From an uncultured Pseudoxanthomonas sp. (GTDB lineage: Bacteria > Pseudomonadota > Gammaproteobacteria > Xanthomonadales > Xanthomonadaceae), in the NCBI GenBank assembly GCA_946886405.1, contig CAMPIO010000006.1, positions 1 through 64,000 on the forward strand: 64,000 bases of DNA. The letters are read 5' to 3'. A program made the translations under genes and the position numbers. The notes beneath the pieces are model-generated. The model did not search any database. It saw nothing but the letters and a program-made list of their open reading frames with translations, and was not told the DNA's origin. Positions 44,667 to 53,290 of this stretch are shown piece after piece; the stretch's first letter is position 1; each line of letters opens with the position of its first letter.

Positions 44667-46313
44667 TCAGTAGACGTCCCGGCGATAGCGACCTTCGGCG
44701 CGCAACGACTCAAGGCGCTCGCCGCCCAGGATGTCGCGCAGTGCGGCATCCACCTCGGGCGCCATGCCGGCCAGGCTGCCGCAGACGTAAACCGCAGCAC
44801 CTTCCGCGATCCATTGCCGCAACCGGTCCGCACGCGCCCGCAACGCATGCTGGACATAGCGGTGTTCGCCGCCATCGCGCGAGAAGGCCAGATCGAGATG
44901 CTCGAGCATTCCCTGCGCCTGCCAGGCCAGCAGCTCCTCCGCATGGAAGAAGTCGTGCGCGCGTTGGCGCTCACCGAACAGCAGCCAGTTGCGCGAAGCG
45001 CCTGCTTGCACGCGTGCCAGCAGGTGGGCGCGCAGGCCGGCGAGGCCGGTGCCGTTGCCGATCAGGATCATCGGCACGTCAGGCGAGGGCGGATGGAAGT
45101 TCGGATTCCGCCGTATGCGAAGGGCAATGGCGTCCCCTGGTTGCGCATGTCGGCACAGCCAACCGCTGCCGAGACCAGGCGAGCCATCTGCGCGCTGCAT
45201 CAGGCGTACCAGCAGGTGCACGGCGCCATTGGCGGGAAGGGATGCGATGGAGTACTCGCGGTGCGGAAGCGGCGTGCAGGCGTCCGCCAATGCCTGTGGG
45301 TCCTTTGCAGCGGACATCGCCGCAAGGTCGGGCCAGTGGGCGCGCGCCAGGACGGACGCCAATGGCTGTACATCGTCCTGCCAGCGCACCATCGCGTCGC
45401 CCGGCTTGTCGCTGCGGCGCAGGACCTCCTCGATATCTCCGGCGGCGCGTCGCGGCCCGATCTCGGCGATATCGCCGGCGGTCCATGCGGGTACCGGGCC
45501 GTCCTCCGGTGTCAGCGAAAGATCGAACGCGGGGCCGCCCAGGCTGCCGGGATTCAGATGGATGCGTTGGCGCAGTTGCCACGACTCGTAGCGAGGCGTC
45601 GACCAGTCCGGCACCTCGCCGCCATGGCCGAGCTGGCCGATGTGATGCTGCCAATGGCGCAGTGCGCTGTCATCGGCGTTGTCCACTTCGACCAGATCGA
45701 ACAGCGGTTGCGCGCCCTGGCGTCGCAGCCAGTCGTCCAGCTGATGGCCGAAGGCACAGAAGTGGGCGTACTCGCGGTCGCCCAATGCCAGCACCGCATA
45801 CTGCAGGCGTTGTAGTGCCAGCGAGTGCGACATCACCCGGCGCACGAAACCGAGTGCGAGGTCGGGTGGGTCGCCCTCACCGGTGGTGCTGACCACGAAA
45901 ACGGCACGCGTGATGCCAAGCAGTCGTGCTTCGTCCAGATGCTCCAATCCGGCGCGCTGCACGGCCACGCCGCCATGACGAAGCGATGCAGCCGTCATGT
46001 CGGCCAGTTCCATCGCGAAGCCGGTCTGGCTGGCGTGCACAACCCAGATGGCGTCCTGCACGGCAAGCGTCGTTGGTTGTGCCGATCGGTCGCGAATCCG
46101 TCCGCGATACAGAAATCCGGTCACGAGTCCGGCATAGGCCAGCACGGCCACGACGGCGGCGTAGCGCCGCGTCGTTGACGGCATGGCCTGCCACCAGTCG
46201 CCGTCGTGCAAGCCTGCGAGCCACCAGGCGCATGCGGCCAACAGCACCATTACGCATGCATTGCCCATCAGTGGAACGATCCCGCGTTGCGTGACAGCGG
46301 ATGAGGCGCTCAT
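44667..46313 (-). CDS. Membrane-anchored flavodoxin/FAD-NADPH reductase (CysJ-like)
   Basis: 548 residues. Two N-terminal membrane segments (about 18-34 and 53-68) anchor a flavodoxin domain (VVHASQTGFAMELADMTA, STTGEGDPPDLA, ALGDREYAHFCAFGHQLD), then an FAD domain (REYSIASLPANG) and an NADP domain (IGNGTGLAGLRAHLLA, LLFGERQRAHDFFH, YVCGSLAGMAPEVDAAL) ending in an aromatic tail. It resembles sulfite-reductase alpha/P450 reductase, but no sulfite-reductase beta gene is near. ATG 46313 overlaps the apbE stop (ATGA), placing it last in the PepSY-DUF2271-DUF4198-ApbE operon. Confidence 0.9.
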   Translation of the reverse strand: MSASSAVTQRGIVPLMGNACVMVLLAACAWWLAGLHDGDWWQAMPSTTRRYAAVVAVLAYAGLVTGFLYRGRIRDRSAQPTTLAVQDAIWVVHASQTGFAMELADMTAASLRHGGVAVQRAGLEHLDEARLLGITRAVFVVSTTGEGDPPDLALGFVRRVMSHSLALQRLQYAVLALGDREYAHFCAFGHQLDDWLRRQGAQPLFDLVEVDNADDSALRHWQHHIGQLGHGGEVPDWSTPRYESWQLRQRIHLNPGSLGGPAFDLSLTPEDGPVPAWTAGDIAEIGPRRAAGDIEEVLRRSDKPGDAMVRWQDDVQPLASVLARAHWPDLAAMSAAKDPQALADACTPLPHREYSIASLPANGAVHLLVRLMQRADGSPGLGSGWLCRHAQPGDAIALRIRRNPNFHPPSPDVPMILIGNGTGLAGLRAHLLARVQAGASRNWLLFGERQRAHDFFHAEELLAWQAQGMLEHLDLAFSRDGGEHRYVQHALRARADRLRQWIAEGAAVYVCGSLAGMAPEVDAALRDILGGERLESLRAEGRYRRDVY

Positions 46314-47302
46314 GCGGCGAGATGCTGTTCGAAGGCGGGCGTCAACCACTCCTGCAAGCCGTCGGCCGTGCGTTGCAGGAACCGCGCCGCCAGGCCGTGG
46401 CGAAGTGCAAACGCATGTCCTTCGGTGGCGCCCATCACCGTCAGCGCCGTGGCCCAGGCGTCCGCATGCATCGCATCGGAAGCGGCCACGGTGACCGCAG
46501 CGGCGGCATCGGTCACGGGTTCACCACTGCGCGGATCGATCGTGTGCGAGTAACGTCGGCCGTCCTGTGCGTAGGCATGCCAACGATCCCCGGACGTGGC
46601 GACCGCGATGCCCTCCAGCACCAGCACGCGCGGCTCCAGGCCTTCGCTGTCGGCTTCTTCGTCAGGCGAGGATTCCACCAGCACCCGCCATGCCTGTCCG
46701 TCGGGCTTCCGACCGTAGCCGTACAGTTCGCCGCCGACCTCGACGAGTGCGGCATCGATGCCGCGACGCTGCATCAGGCCGGCAATGAGGTCCACGCCGT
46801 AGCCTTTGGCGATGGCCGACAGATCCAGCATCAGCCCACCAGGTTGGCGGAGGCGACGCTGCTCACGGTCGAACCGCAGATGTTGCCAGCCCACCCGCGC
46901 GCGGGCCTCGACCAGATCCACATCAGCCGGACGGCCACGATGGCCGGCATGCGCGCCGAAGCCCCACACGGCCACGAGTGGCGATACGGTCGGATCGAAT
47001 GCACCTTCGCTGATCGCTGCGATATCGAGCGCCGTGGCGATCACGCGCTGCAGGTCGTCCTGCAGGGCGAACCACTCGCCGGCGGCGCAGCGGTTGAACC
47101 GCATGATGTCCGCGTTTTCCTCCCACGTGCTCATCTGGGCGACCACCCGGTCCAGATCCGCCTGCACGGCGTCATGCAACGCATGAGGATCGATGCGAAC
47201 CGTGCTGCTGTACTGGACGGACCAGGACGTGCCCATGGTGTGTCCATGCAACGCGTGCAGGGGCGCCGGGGACGTGGAAGCTGAAGAGAGGGAGGTGCTC
47301 AT
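46310..47302 (-). CDS. apbE: FAD:protein FMN transferase ApbE
   Basis: Transfers FMN from FAD onto a threonine of target proteins outside the cytoplasm. 330 residues. The motifs are HGHTMGTSWSVQYSS near the N-terminus, DLSAIAKGYGVDLIAGLM and YSHTIDPRSGEPVTDAAAAVTV. I see no clean signal peptide: the first 20 residues are Ser/Pro-rich, so either a longer or shorter start or another export route is needed. It is between DUF4198 and the flavoreductase, and the adjacent DUF2271 protein carries a possible target motif. Confidence 0.93.
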   Translation of the reverse strand: MSTSLSSASTSPAPLHALHGHTMGTSWSVQYSSTVRIDPHALHDAVQADLDRVVAQMSTWEENADIMRFNRCAAGEWFALQDDLQRVIATALDIAAISEGAFDPTVSPLVAVWGFGAHAGHRGRPADVDLVEARARVGWQHLRFDREQRRLRQPGGLMLDLSAIAKGYGVDLIAGLMQRRGIDAALVEVGGELYGYGRKPDGQAWRVLVESSPDEEADSEGLEPRVLVLEGIAVATSGDRWHAYAQDGRRYSHTIDPRSGEPVTDAAAAVTVAASDAMHADAWATALTVMGATEGHAFALRHGLAARFLQRTADGLQEWLTPAFEQHLAA

Positions 47303-47347
47303 GTCGATGCACGCAGCCGGACAGACATCCGGCGACGTCAGCCCGGC

Positions 47348-48160
47348 TTACTGCGGCAGTACTTCCAGCGTGGCGACATAGCTCAGGCGACGCTGCTTGG
47401 CCTGCGGCACGGTGGTCTTGTCGTCCTGCGTGCCGGTTTCCAGCCAGTACATGCCGGCTTCCGGCCAGGTCACGCTGAATTCGCCATTGGCGTCGGTGGT
47501 GACCTTGATCTCTTCCTGCGCGTTACGGTAGCGCGTACCGCCACGGGTGATCTCGAACTCCAGCCCGGGTGCCGGCTTGCCGTCGACGAGCATGCGGAAC
47601 TTCGCCGCTTCGCCCGCGAACAGATCATTGGGGTGCGTCACCGGCATCAATTCGATGCCGGCACCCGTCGCCTTCAACGCGGTGTCGTTCGGCGACCCAT
47701 TCGTCACGAACGTCTCGATGCGGCCGATCGACTCCGACACCTGCAGGTTCTTCGCATCTTTCGGGACCTTGGTCGCCAAGTCTTCCGGCTTGGCGCCACG
47801 CAGGCCACCCGGCTTGCCGTCGGCGCCTTCCCAGCGAACCATCAGGTTCTTGTTGACGGTCGCGATGCGGTAGGTGCCCTGCTGTTTCAGCTCGACGTCG
47901 AACACCGTGCGGTACTTGCCCGTGGCGAGGTTCTGCGCCTCGGCCGTGGAGCCGTCCGGCGCGGTGATGAGCAGGCCTTCGGTGCGCAGGGGAACGTGGT
48001 TGAAATAGAACAGGTCATTGGACACGGCGGCATCCACCGTGATCCACGGATGGGTACCGGCGATGACGGTCTGCGACGGCTGCAGCCACGCCTTGTGCGC
48101 CAGCGCGGTGGCGGGGATGGCGGAGGCCAGGGCGATGGCTACGGCAAGGGAACGCTTCAT
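47348..48160 (-). CDS. DUF4198 periplasmic protein
   Basis: 270 residues with a signal peptide ([25 protein letters not shown]). Domains of the DUF4198 type follow: [35 protein letters not shown] and a C-terminal Ig-like segment [23 protein letters not shown]. Related proteins occur near metal uptake genes; the mature N-terminal histidine may help bind metal. A TTG at 48172 is possible, but ATG 48160 with GGAG upstream gives the signal peptide. Second-last periplasmic member of the module. Confidence 0.87.
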   Translation of the reverse strand: MKRSLAVAIALASAIPATALAHKAWLQPSQTVIAGTHPWITVDAAVSNDLFYFNHVPLRTEGLLITAPDGSTAEAQNLATGKYRTVFDVELKQQGTYRIATVNKNLMVRWEGADGKPGGLRGAKPEDLATKVPKDAKNLQVSESIGRIETFVTNGSPNDTALKATGAGIELMPVTHPNDLFAGEAAKFRMLVDGKPAPGLEFEITRGGTRYRNAQEEIKVTTDANGEFSVTWPEAGMYWLETGTQDDKTTVPQAKQRRLSYVATLEVLPQ

Positions 48161-48191
48161 CGGAATCTCCAACGGGATAGATGGAAGAGGA

Positions 48192-48722
48192 TCAGGGCTT
48201 GACGGTCAGCGTGACGGCACCGAGTTCGGTGGTGCCTTGGGCCTTGCCCGACTGCGGCGCGCGCTTGGCGGGCCAGGTGAAGGGAATCTTCAGCAGCTCA
48301 CGGCCGCCGACTTCGCGCGCGGCTTCGACGACCAGCGTGTATTCGCCGGGTGCGAGCTTGGCCAGGTGCTGCTTGTCGGTGAAGCTCAGCGCGTGTTTGC
48401 CGACGGGCTTGGTGGGCCCGGTCACGCCATCCACCGGCACCTGCAGCGAGCGGCCTGACTTGCGCCACCACTGCCGCATGTCGGGCAGCCACTTGGTGCC
48501 GTGGCCTTCGGCGTTGCTGGTCTGCTGGTACCAGACCGAAAGGTTGGCAGCGACCTTCTGGTCGGCGCCTTCGATCCAGACCGCGACGTAAGGGCGGTGG
48601 TACTCGGCGACGTTGAGCTTGGGGATCTCGACATTGATGTCGAGGGTGGCGGCGTATGCCGGCGTGGCCAGCAAGCCGCTGAGCGCGATGGTCAGCGTGG
48701 TGTGGACGGCGATCTTCGACAT
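48192..48722 (-). CDS. DUF2271 periplasmic protein, likely flavinylation target
   Basis: 176 residues: signal peptide ([24 protein letters not shown]), then DUF2271 with [38 protein letters not shown] and a C-terminal [27 protein letters not shown]. Residues 98-104 read DGVTGPT, close to the ApbE consensus (Asp-Gly-x-Thr/Ser-x-Ala-Thr, FMN on the last Thr) except Pro for Ala. Thr104 is the candidate FMN site. Lies 24 bases after the PepSY gene and two genes before apbE. Flavinylation is inferred, not shown. Confidence 0.86.
   Translation of the reverse strand: MSKIAVHTTLTIALSGLLATPAYAATLDINVEIPKLNVAEYHRPYVAVWIEGADQKVAANLSVWYQQTSNAEGHGTKWLPDMRQWWRKSGRSLQVPVDGVTGPTKPVGKHALSFTDKQHLAKLAPGEYTLVVEAAREVGGRELLKIPFTWPAKRAPQSGKAQGTTELGAVTLTVKP
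48411..48431 (-). other. Candidate flavinylation motif DGVTGPT in the DUF2271 protein
   Basis: Codons for Asp98-Gly-Val-Thr-Gly-Pro-Thr104. It fits the ApbE recognition pattern except at the sixth position. An apbE gene is two genes downstream in the same operon. Confidence 0.5.
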
Positions 48723-48745
48723 GCGGGGTTCCGGTTAAGGGAGGG

Positions 48746-49387
48746 TCAGTGGATGAAGAGCAGCGCGATCAGCAGGGGCACCAGCAGGCCCAGGCCGACC
48801 ATCGGCCAGGTCATGCGGCGCTGCCTGCCGTGCAGGTAGAGCAGGAACAGGCCCGTGATGCAGAACACCAGGCAGGCCACGGCGAAGATGTCGAGGAACC
48901 ATCCCCACGCCGGTCCCGCGTTGCGGCCCTTGTGCAAGTCGTTGAAATAGGAGATCCACCCGCGGCTCGTCCTTTCATACTCGACGGCACCGGTTTCGCG
49001 GTCGATGCTCAACCAGGCGTCGCTGCCAGGGCCGGGCATCGAGAGGTAAAGCTCCATGTCCGACCATTCGGCCGATCGCGTGCCGATGGAGACCGACAGT
49101 TCCTTTTCCAGCCAATCGGCGACGGGGGCAGGCAGGGGCGCGTTGCCTTCCTGGCGGTCGCCGAGCGTCGCAAGGATCGGCGCGGGCACGGTCGCCGTGA
49201 TGTTGGTGATGTCGGGCGTGGCTTCGATCTTCGATGCATGGTTCAGCGTGATCCCGGTGATCGCGAACAGCAGCATGCCGATCAGGCAGACCGCCGAGCT
49301 GATCCAGTGCCACTGGTGCAACGTGCGCAGCCAGAAGCCGCGGCGTTGTTGCTGGAGGGCAGGGGAAACGGAAGGGGACAACGGCAC
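48746..49387 (-). CDS. PepSY-type membrane protein, possible heme-binding reductase subunit
   Basis: 213 residues with three membrane helices (about 30-50, 160-183, 193-211) and a periplasmic PepSY-like domain between the first two. Histidines at LHQWHW, TLNHAS and FNDLHKGR sit at helix ends and could ligate heme, as in PepSY_TM ferric-reductase-like proteins. A Fur-box-like sequence 40 bases upstream predicts iron control. Start of the module of DUF2271, DUF4198, ApbE and a flavoreductase. Confidence 0.85.
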   Translation of the reverse strand: MPLSPSVSPALQQQRRGFWLRTLHQWHWISSAVCLIGMLLFAITGITLNHASKIEATPDITNITATVPAPILATLGDRQEGNAPLPAPVADWLEKELSVSIGTRSAEWSDMELYLSMPGPGSDAWLSIDRETGAVEYERTSRGWISYFNDLHKGRNAGPAWGWFLDIFAVACLVFCITGLFLLYLHGRQRRMTWPMVGLGLLVPLLIALLFIH

Positions 49388-49424
49388 TCTCGACGCAGGA
49401 TGGAACAGGCGGCCATTACATCAC

Positions 49425-49446
49425 AGATGAGAATCGCTCTCAATTG
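49425..49446 (-). promoter_or_regulatory. Fur-box-like site before the PepSY module
   Basis: Minus-strand sequence CAATTGAGAGCGATTCTCATCT contains GAGAGCGATTCTCAT, near the Fur palindrome TGATAAT-n-ATTATCA. It lies about 40 bases before the PepSY start. Confidence 0.55.
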
Positions 49447-49489
49447 AGGTGCGTTCCCACCCGTCGCGGGGTGGGAACGCCTGTGAGGC

Positions 49490-51862
49490 TCAGAAGTTGA
49501 CGTTGAGGCTCAGCCACAGGTTCCGCGACTTGTCCTTGTTGTTGTAGTCGTCCAGATAGGTCGGGGCGTAGACGCCGTTCGTCTCGGTCCACACCGTCTG
49601 GAACGTCGTGAAGTCCTCGTCCAGCAGGTTGTTGATGCGGCCGGACACCGAAACGTGTTCGCTGAAACGGTACTGCGCGCCGAGGTGCAGGACGGTGTAG
49701 TCCTGATAGTCGCGCCGCACACCGTTGACGACGTCGCGGTAGCGCTTGGAGCGATGCTCTGCGAGCAACTGCACGCTGAAACGCTCGCTCGCCTGCCAGT
49801 TCACGCTGGCGTTCGCCATGTGTTTCGCGGTGTTGGTCAGGGGTAGGCCCTGCTGCGCACCACTGAGCTGCTCGCTGTCGGTGAACGTGTAGTTGGCACG
49901 GAACGACCACGTCTCGGTGATGCCCCAACGGCCCGCCACCTCGATGCCCTGGATACGCACTTCGTCGATGTTGATGTTCTGCGCGTACGTGGTGTATCCG
50001 AGCTGGGCGTAGTCACCGAGGTTGGCGCAAGGACGCACGCCGCCGGTCTGTTCGCAGCTCAGGTTGGTCTCGCCGCGCGCGATCTTGTCGTCGAAATCGT
50101 TGCGGAACACCGTGATGTTGGCGTTGTGCGCGTCGTCCGCCGAGGTCCAGTACAGCGCGATTTCGCTGTTGACGCTGGTCTCGGGCTGCAGATCGGGATT
50201 GCCGACGAAGGGCGTGGTGCCCTGGCCGCCGAACCCGGTGATGCCGTCATACAGGTCGGTAGTCTTGGGCGTCTTGAACCCCGTGCTCACGCCACCCTTC
50301 AACGTCCATGCTTCACTGATGTCCCACACGGCGTAGGCGCGCGGACTGAGCTGGCTGCCGAACACGCTGTGATCGTCGTGACGCAGGCCCAGCGTGATGG
50401 TCAGTGCCTCGATCGGCGTCCAGTTGTCCTCCGCGAACAGCGACCACATCTTGTGTTCCTGCACGGTGCCGCCGCCATCGCCGCCGCCCTCCATGCCGAA
50501 CACGCCGTCTTCCAGTTCGCCATCGATGACCTGACCGCCCATGACGAAGCGATGCGCGTCGCCAGCAGCGAAGTCGAGCTTCGCATCCAGCGTGTACTGT
50601 CTGCTCTCCATGGTGCGCTTCGGGCGCGGCAGGAACGTATCGATGGCCAGTTGCTGGCGTTGCGCGCGCGTCTGTCCGGCATAAGGACCGGTGGCGCAGG
50701 TAGCCGCGTTGTTGCAGTAGAGGTCCCGATGCAGCAGGCGTTCGGCCACCGTGAAGGGCAGGGTGCGGCCGTGATTGCCGGTATCGATATGCGCCAGCGA
50801 CACGAAGCTGGTGCCGAATGCCCACTGGCCGTTATGCGTGATCGACCACTGGTCGCGCGTGAACTCCTGGTCCGCCGCGTAGCCGACCTGCGGCGCGGCA
50901 CGCCAGATGCCCGCCAGGCCATCCACTGTGCCCAGCGGATAGGTTTCGGTGCCCAGGTTGTTGAGGTACGGCGTGTTGTCGTACACCTGTTCGGAGGTGT
51001 CGTAATCGAAAATGACGCTCTGGTTGTCCGTCGGCGTCCAGCTCAGCGTGACGCCCGCACTCTTGTTGGTGTTGTCAACCGTCTTGCCGCCGCCGCCGAA
51101 ACCCAGCGCGCGCTCGAACACCGTGCCGTCCGGCGCGGTGATCGCTTCGTACTCCGGCGTCGACGCATTGCGCTCGTACCAGGAGCCGCGCACGCCCAGG
51201 CCCAGGCGATCTTTCACCAGCGGCCCCATCAGGGCGAAGTCGAAGGTGCTGTCGCTGCCGAAATCGCTGTTCTCCTGGATGCCGTGACCCAGCGTGGCCG
51301 ACCCGCGCCAGCGATCGGACACCTTGCGGGTGATGATGTTGATCACGCCACCCAGCGCGTCGGCGCCATACAGCGTCGATGCGGGGCCGCGGATGACTTC
51401 GATGCGCTGGATCATGTCCAGCGGCGGAATGTGGTTGAACTGGTTGCCGCCGAACGAATTCGGGTAGATGTCGCCATGGTTGTTCTGGCGTCGTCCGTCG
51501 ATGAGGATCAGCGTGTAGTCCGGGCCCATGCCGCGGATGCTGATCGTCTTCTGGCCGGTCTTGTCCGATGTCTCGCCGACGTCCACGCCTTCCAGGTCGC
51601 GCACCGCATCGATGAGGGTGATGTAGGGGCGCTGGCGCAGTTCTTCCGCCGTGATCACGCTGATGCTGGCAGGTGCGTCAGTGATCTTCTGCTCGAAACC
51701 GGACGCGGTGACGACGACGGCATCGAGATCGGTGGCGTTCGCTGCCCCATCCGGTGCGACCTGGACGTGAGCGAAAACAGGAGCGGACACCAGGCCGAGG
51801 ACAGCGAGGGCAAGACGATGACGGCGCAGGCGCGCGCGCCCGCAGCTACGGAGATGGGTCAT
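49490..51862 (-). CDS. TonB-dependent receptor (catecholate/colicin-receptor type)
   Basis: 790 residues. Signal peptide, then a plug domain: a TonB-box-like DAVVVTASGFEQ, SISVITAEELRQRPYITLIDAVRDLEGVDVG, ISIRGMGPDYTLILIDGRR and VEVIRGPASTLYGADALGGVINI-like residues; a long beta-barrel follows, ending in LWLSLNVNF with the terminal Phe of outer-membrane proteins. Similar in type to FepA/CirA receptors. ATG 51862 gives a short basic lead and signal peptide. A small TM protein precedes it and a PepSY module follows. Confidence 0.9.
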   Translation of the reverse strand: MTHLRSCGRARLRRHRLALAVLGLVSAPVFAHVQVAPDGAANATDLDAVVVTASGFEQKITDAPASISVITAEELRQRPYITLIDAVRDLEGVDVGETSDKTGQKTISIRGMGPDYTLILIDGRRQNNHGDIYPNSFGGNQFNHIPPLDMIQRIEVIRGPASTLYGADALGGVINIITRKVSDRWRGSATLGHGIQENSDFGSDSTFDFALMGPLVKDRLGLGVRGSWYERNASTPEYEAITAPDGTVFERALGFGGGGKTVDNTNKSAGVTLSWTPTDNQSVIFDYDTSEQVYDNTPYLNNLGTETYPLGTVDGLAGIWRAAPQVGYAADQEFTRDQWSITHNGQWAFGTSFVSLAHIDTGNHGRTLPFTVAERLLHRDLYCNNAATCATGPYAGQTRAQRQQLAIDTFLPRPKRTMESRQYTLDAKLDFAAGDAHRFVMGGQVIDGELEDGVFGMEGGGDGGGTVQEHKMWSLFAEDNWTPIEALTITLGLRHDDHSVFGSQLSPRAYAVWDISEAWTLKGGVSTGFKTPKTTDLYDGITGFGGQGTTPFVGNPDLQPETSVNSEIALYWTSADDAHNANITVFRNDFDDKIARGETNLSCEQTGGVRPCANLGDYAQLGYTTYAQNINIDEVRIQGIEVAGRWGITETWSFRANYTFTDSEQLSGAQQGLPLTNTAKHMANASVNWQASERFSVQLLAEHRSKRYRDVVNGVRRDYQDYTVLHLGAQYRFSEHVSVSGRINNLLDEDFTTFQTVWTETNGVYAPTYLDDYNNKDKSRNLWLSLNVNF

Positions 51863-51896
51863 GGCATTCACGGCAGGAAGGAAACGGAAGACGGAA

Positions 51897-51916
51897 CGCA
51901 AGCGTCAGCGCTTGCG
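51897..51916. other. Hairpin between the small TM gene and the TonB receptor
   Basis: CGCAAGCG-TCAG-CGCTTGCG: 8-bp perfect stem in the gap before the receptor start. No T run; it may adjust expression of the receptor relative to the gene before it. Confidence 0.55.
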
Positions 51917-51963
51917 CGTAGGGCTGTCAGCGAGGGGTTGCCGGCGTGGTGCCGGCGCACACG

Positions 51964-52362
51964 TCAGGCGACGTAATGGGGAGGCGCCTGGCCTGGATGC
52001 AGGCGCAGGACCGGGTCTTCGCGACGCGAGCGCGGTCGGGGCGCGACGGGTAGGGGGGCAAGGCGTGACACGAGGGCGGCATCGCCCAGACGTATATGGA
52101 AGGACAGCAGCGGTGTCGGGTCGGTGGCAGCCGACGTTTGGACCAACAGCGCTTTCAGGCGTGGCTTCTTGGCCGGCGATTCCTGATGCTTCGGTTCCCG
52201 CGGAGGGTCGCCGTCACGGAGTTCGCCATGGCCGAAGGCGGGCCCTGAGAAGGCCATGGTGGCCTGGCTCTCGCTGCCGGCGCGGCGGGGAGCTGCCGCC
52301 GCTGAGATCAGCACTGCCAGCACGAGAGCCGCGAACACCCACGCTGCCACGTAACGCCACAT
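51964..52362 (-). CDS. Small membrane-anchored protein with C-terminal HPGxxPP motif (copy A)
   Basis: Unknown function. ATG 52362 gives 132 residues: one membrane segment (WRYVAAWVFAALVLAVLISA), a polar Pro/Lys-rich stretch and the C-terminal DPVLRLHPGQAPPHYVA. A TTG at 52455 would extend it. It sits directly before a TonB receptor gene, and a Fur-like site is upstream. Its C-terminal motif recurs in the gene at 55690-56061, which also precedes a TonB receptor, so the two seem to be one family. Confidence 0.55.
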   Translation of the reverse strand: MWRYVAAWVFAALVLAVLISAAAAPRRAGSESQATMAFSGPAFGHGELRDGDPPREPKHQESPAKKPRLKALLVQTSAATDPTPLLSFHIRLGDAALVSRLAPLPVAPRPRSRREDPVLRLHPGQAPPHYVA

Positions 52363-52476
52363 CCGGCGTGCGCGCTGCGACAGCGCGTGCTCATGAGGGC
52401 AGAAACTGGGTGCTGGACAGGTCAAGCGGTTCCCCGGAGCCTGCCTTGGGGGCAAGCTGAACGGGACTATTGTAAG

Positions 52477-52491
52477 TGAGAATACTTATCA
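52477..52491 (-). promoter_or_regulatory. Fur-box-like site TGAGAATACTTATCA
   Basis: A 7-1-7 near-palindrome, matching TGATAAT-n-ATTATCA at 13 of its 14 half-site positions apart from two substitutions. It lies upstream of the small protein and TonB receptor genes ending at 49490. Confidence 0.65.
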
Positions 52492-52526
52492 AATGCAAAT
52501 AGGGATGAGTCCCATTTGATGGAAGA

Positions 52527-53213
52527 CTATACCTCGCTCCACTGCCGCAACAGGTTGTGATAGACGCCTGTCAGCTGTACCAGTGCGGGATGTTCCGGCA
52601 CGTCGGCGGTCAGTCGGCGGATGGAGACGTCCAGTTCGAACATCAGCCGGCGGTGACCGTCATCGCGCACCATGCTCTGCATCCAGAAGAATGACGCCAC
52701 GCGGGCGCCCCGCGTCACCGGCGTGACCCGGTGCAGGCTGGTACCCGGGTAGAGCACCATGTGGCCGGCAGGCAACTTCACGCTCTGCGTACCGAATGTG
52801 TCTTCGATGATCAGTTCGCCGCCGTCGTACTCCTCCGGTGCGCTGAGGAACAGCGTCGCCGACAGGTCCGTACGGATGGGATCGACACCCCCTCGGCTCC
52901 GGTCATAACGGATGGCATTGTCGACGTGGTAGCCGAACGACTGGCCGCCACCGTAGCGATTGAACAACGGCGGATAGATACGCTTCGGCAACGCGGCTGA
53001 GAAGAACGTGCTGTTGCGCGAGAGCGCATCCAGTATCAGGGCGCCGATATCACGCGCGGCCGGCGAGTCTTCCGGCAATTGCGCATTGTCCTTGGCCTTC
53101 GCCGACTGATAGCCGGCCGTGACGCGGCCATCGGACCAGTCGGCGGCGTCCAGCAACGCGCGCGCCTGCGACACCTGCGCGGCCGTGAGGACATCGGGAA
53201 TCGCCAGCAGCAT
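52527..53213 (-). CDS. Fe2+/2-oxoglutarate dioxygenase, PiuC type
   Basis: 228 residues of the PKHD-type hydroxylase family. Iron ligands: H96 and D98 in GYHVDNA and H161 in TSLHRVTPV; Arg171 binds 2-oxoglutarate. The gene follows a Fiu-like TonB receptor by 77 bases, the usual piuC position in pseudomonads and xanthomonads, where it is iron-repressed and affects siderophore-drug sensitivity. The natural substrate is not known. Confidence 0.93.
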   Translation of the reverse strand: MLLAIPDVLTAAQVSQARALLDAADWSDGRVTAGYQSAKAKDNAQLPEDSPAARDIGALILDALSRNSTFFSAALPKRIYPPLFNRYGGGQSFGYHVDNAIRYDRSRGGVDPIRTDLSATLFLSAPEEYDGGELIIEDTFGTQSVKLPAGHMVLYPGTSLHRVTPVTRGARVASFFWMQSMVRDDGHRRLMFELDVSIRRLTADVPEHPALVQLTGVYHNLLRQWSEV

Positions 53214-53290
53214 ATCGATCTACCTCGCAATGACGCCATCCCGCCCATTGTGCATGGACGGGATGGCCTGGAACTACCGCGTCAAGGGAC

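Noticed and set aside
44667..46313. Assimilatory sulfite reductase flavoprotein CysJ
   Set aside because: It has an N-terminal membrane anchor and lies with apbE and PepSY genes, and no cysI or cysH is adjacent.
47348..48160. DGST in the DUF4198 protein as an ApbE target motif
   Set aside because: The motif reads DGSTAEA and lacks the final Thr that would carry FMN.
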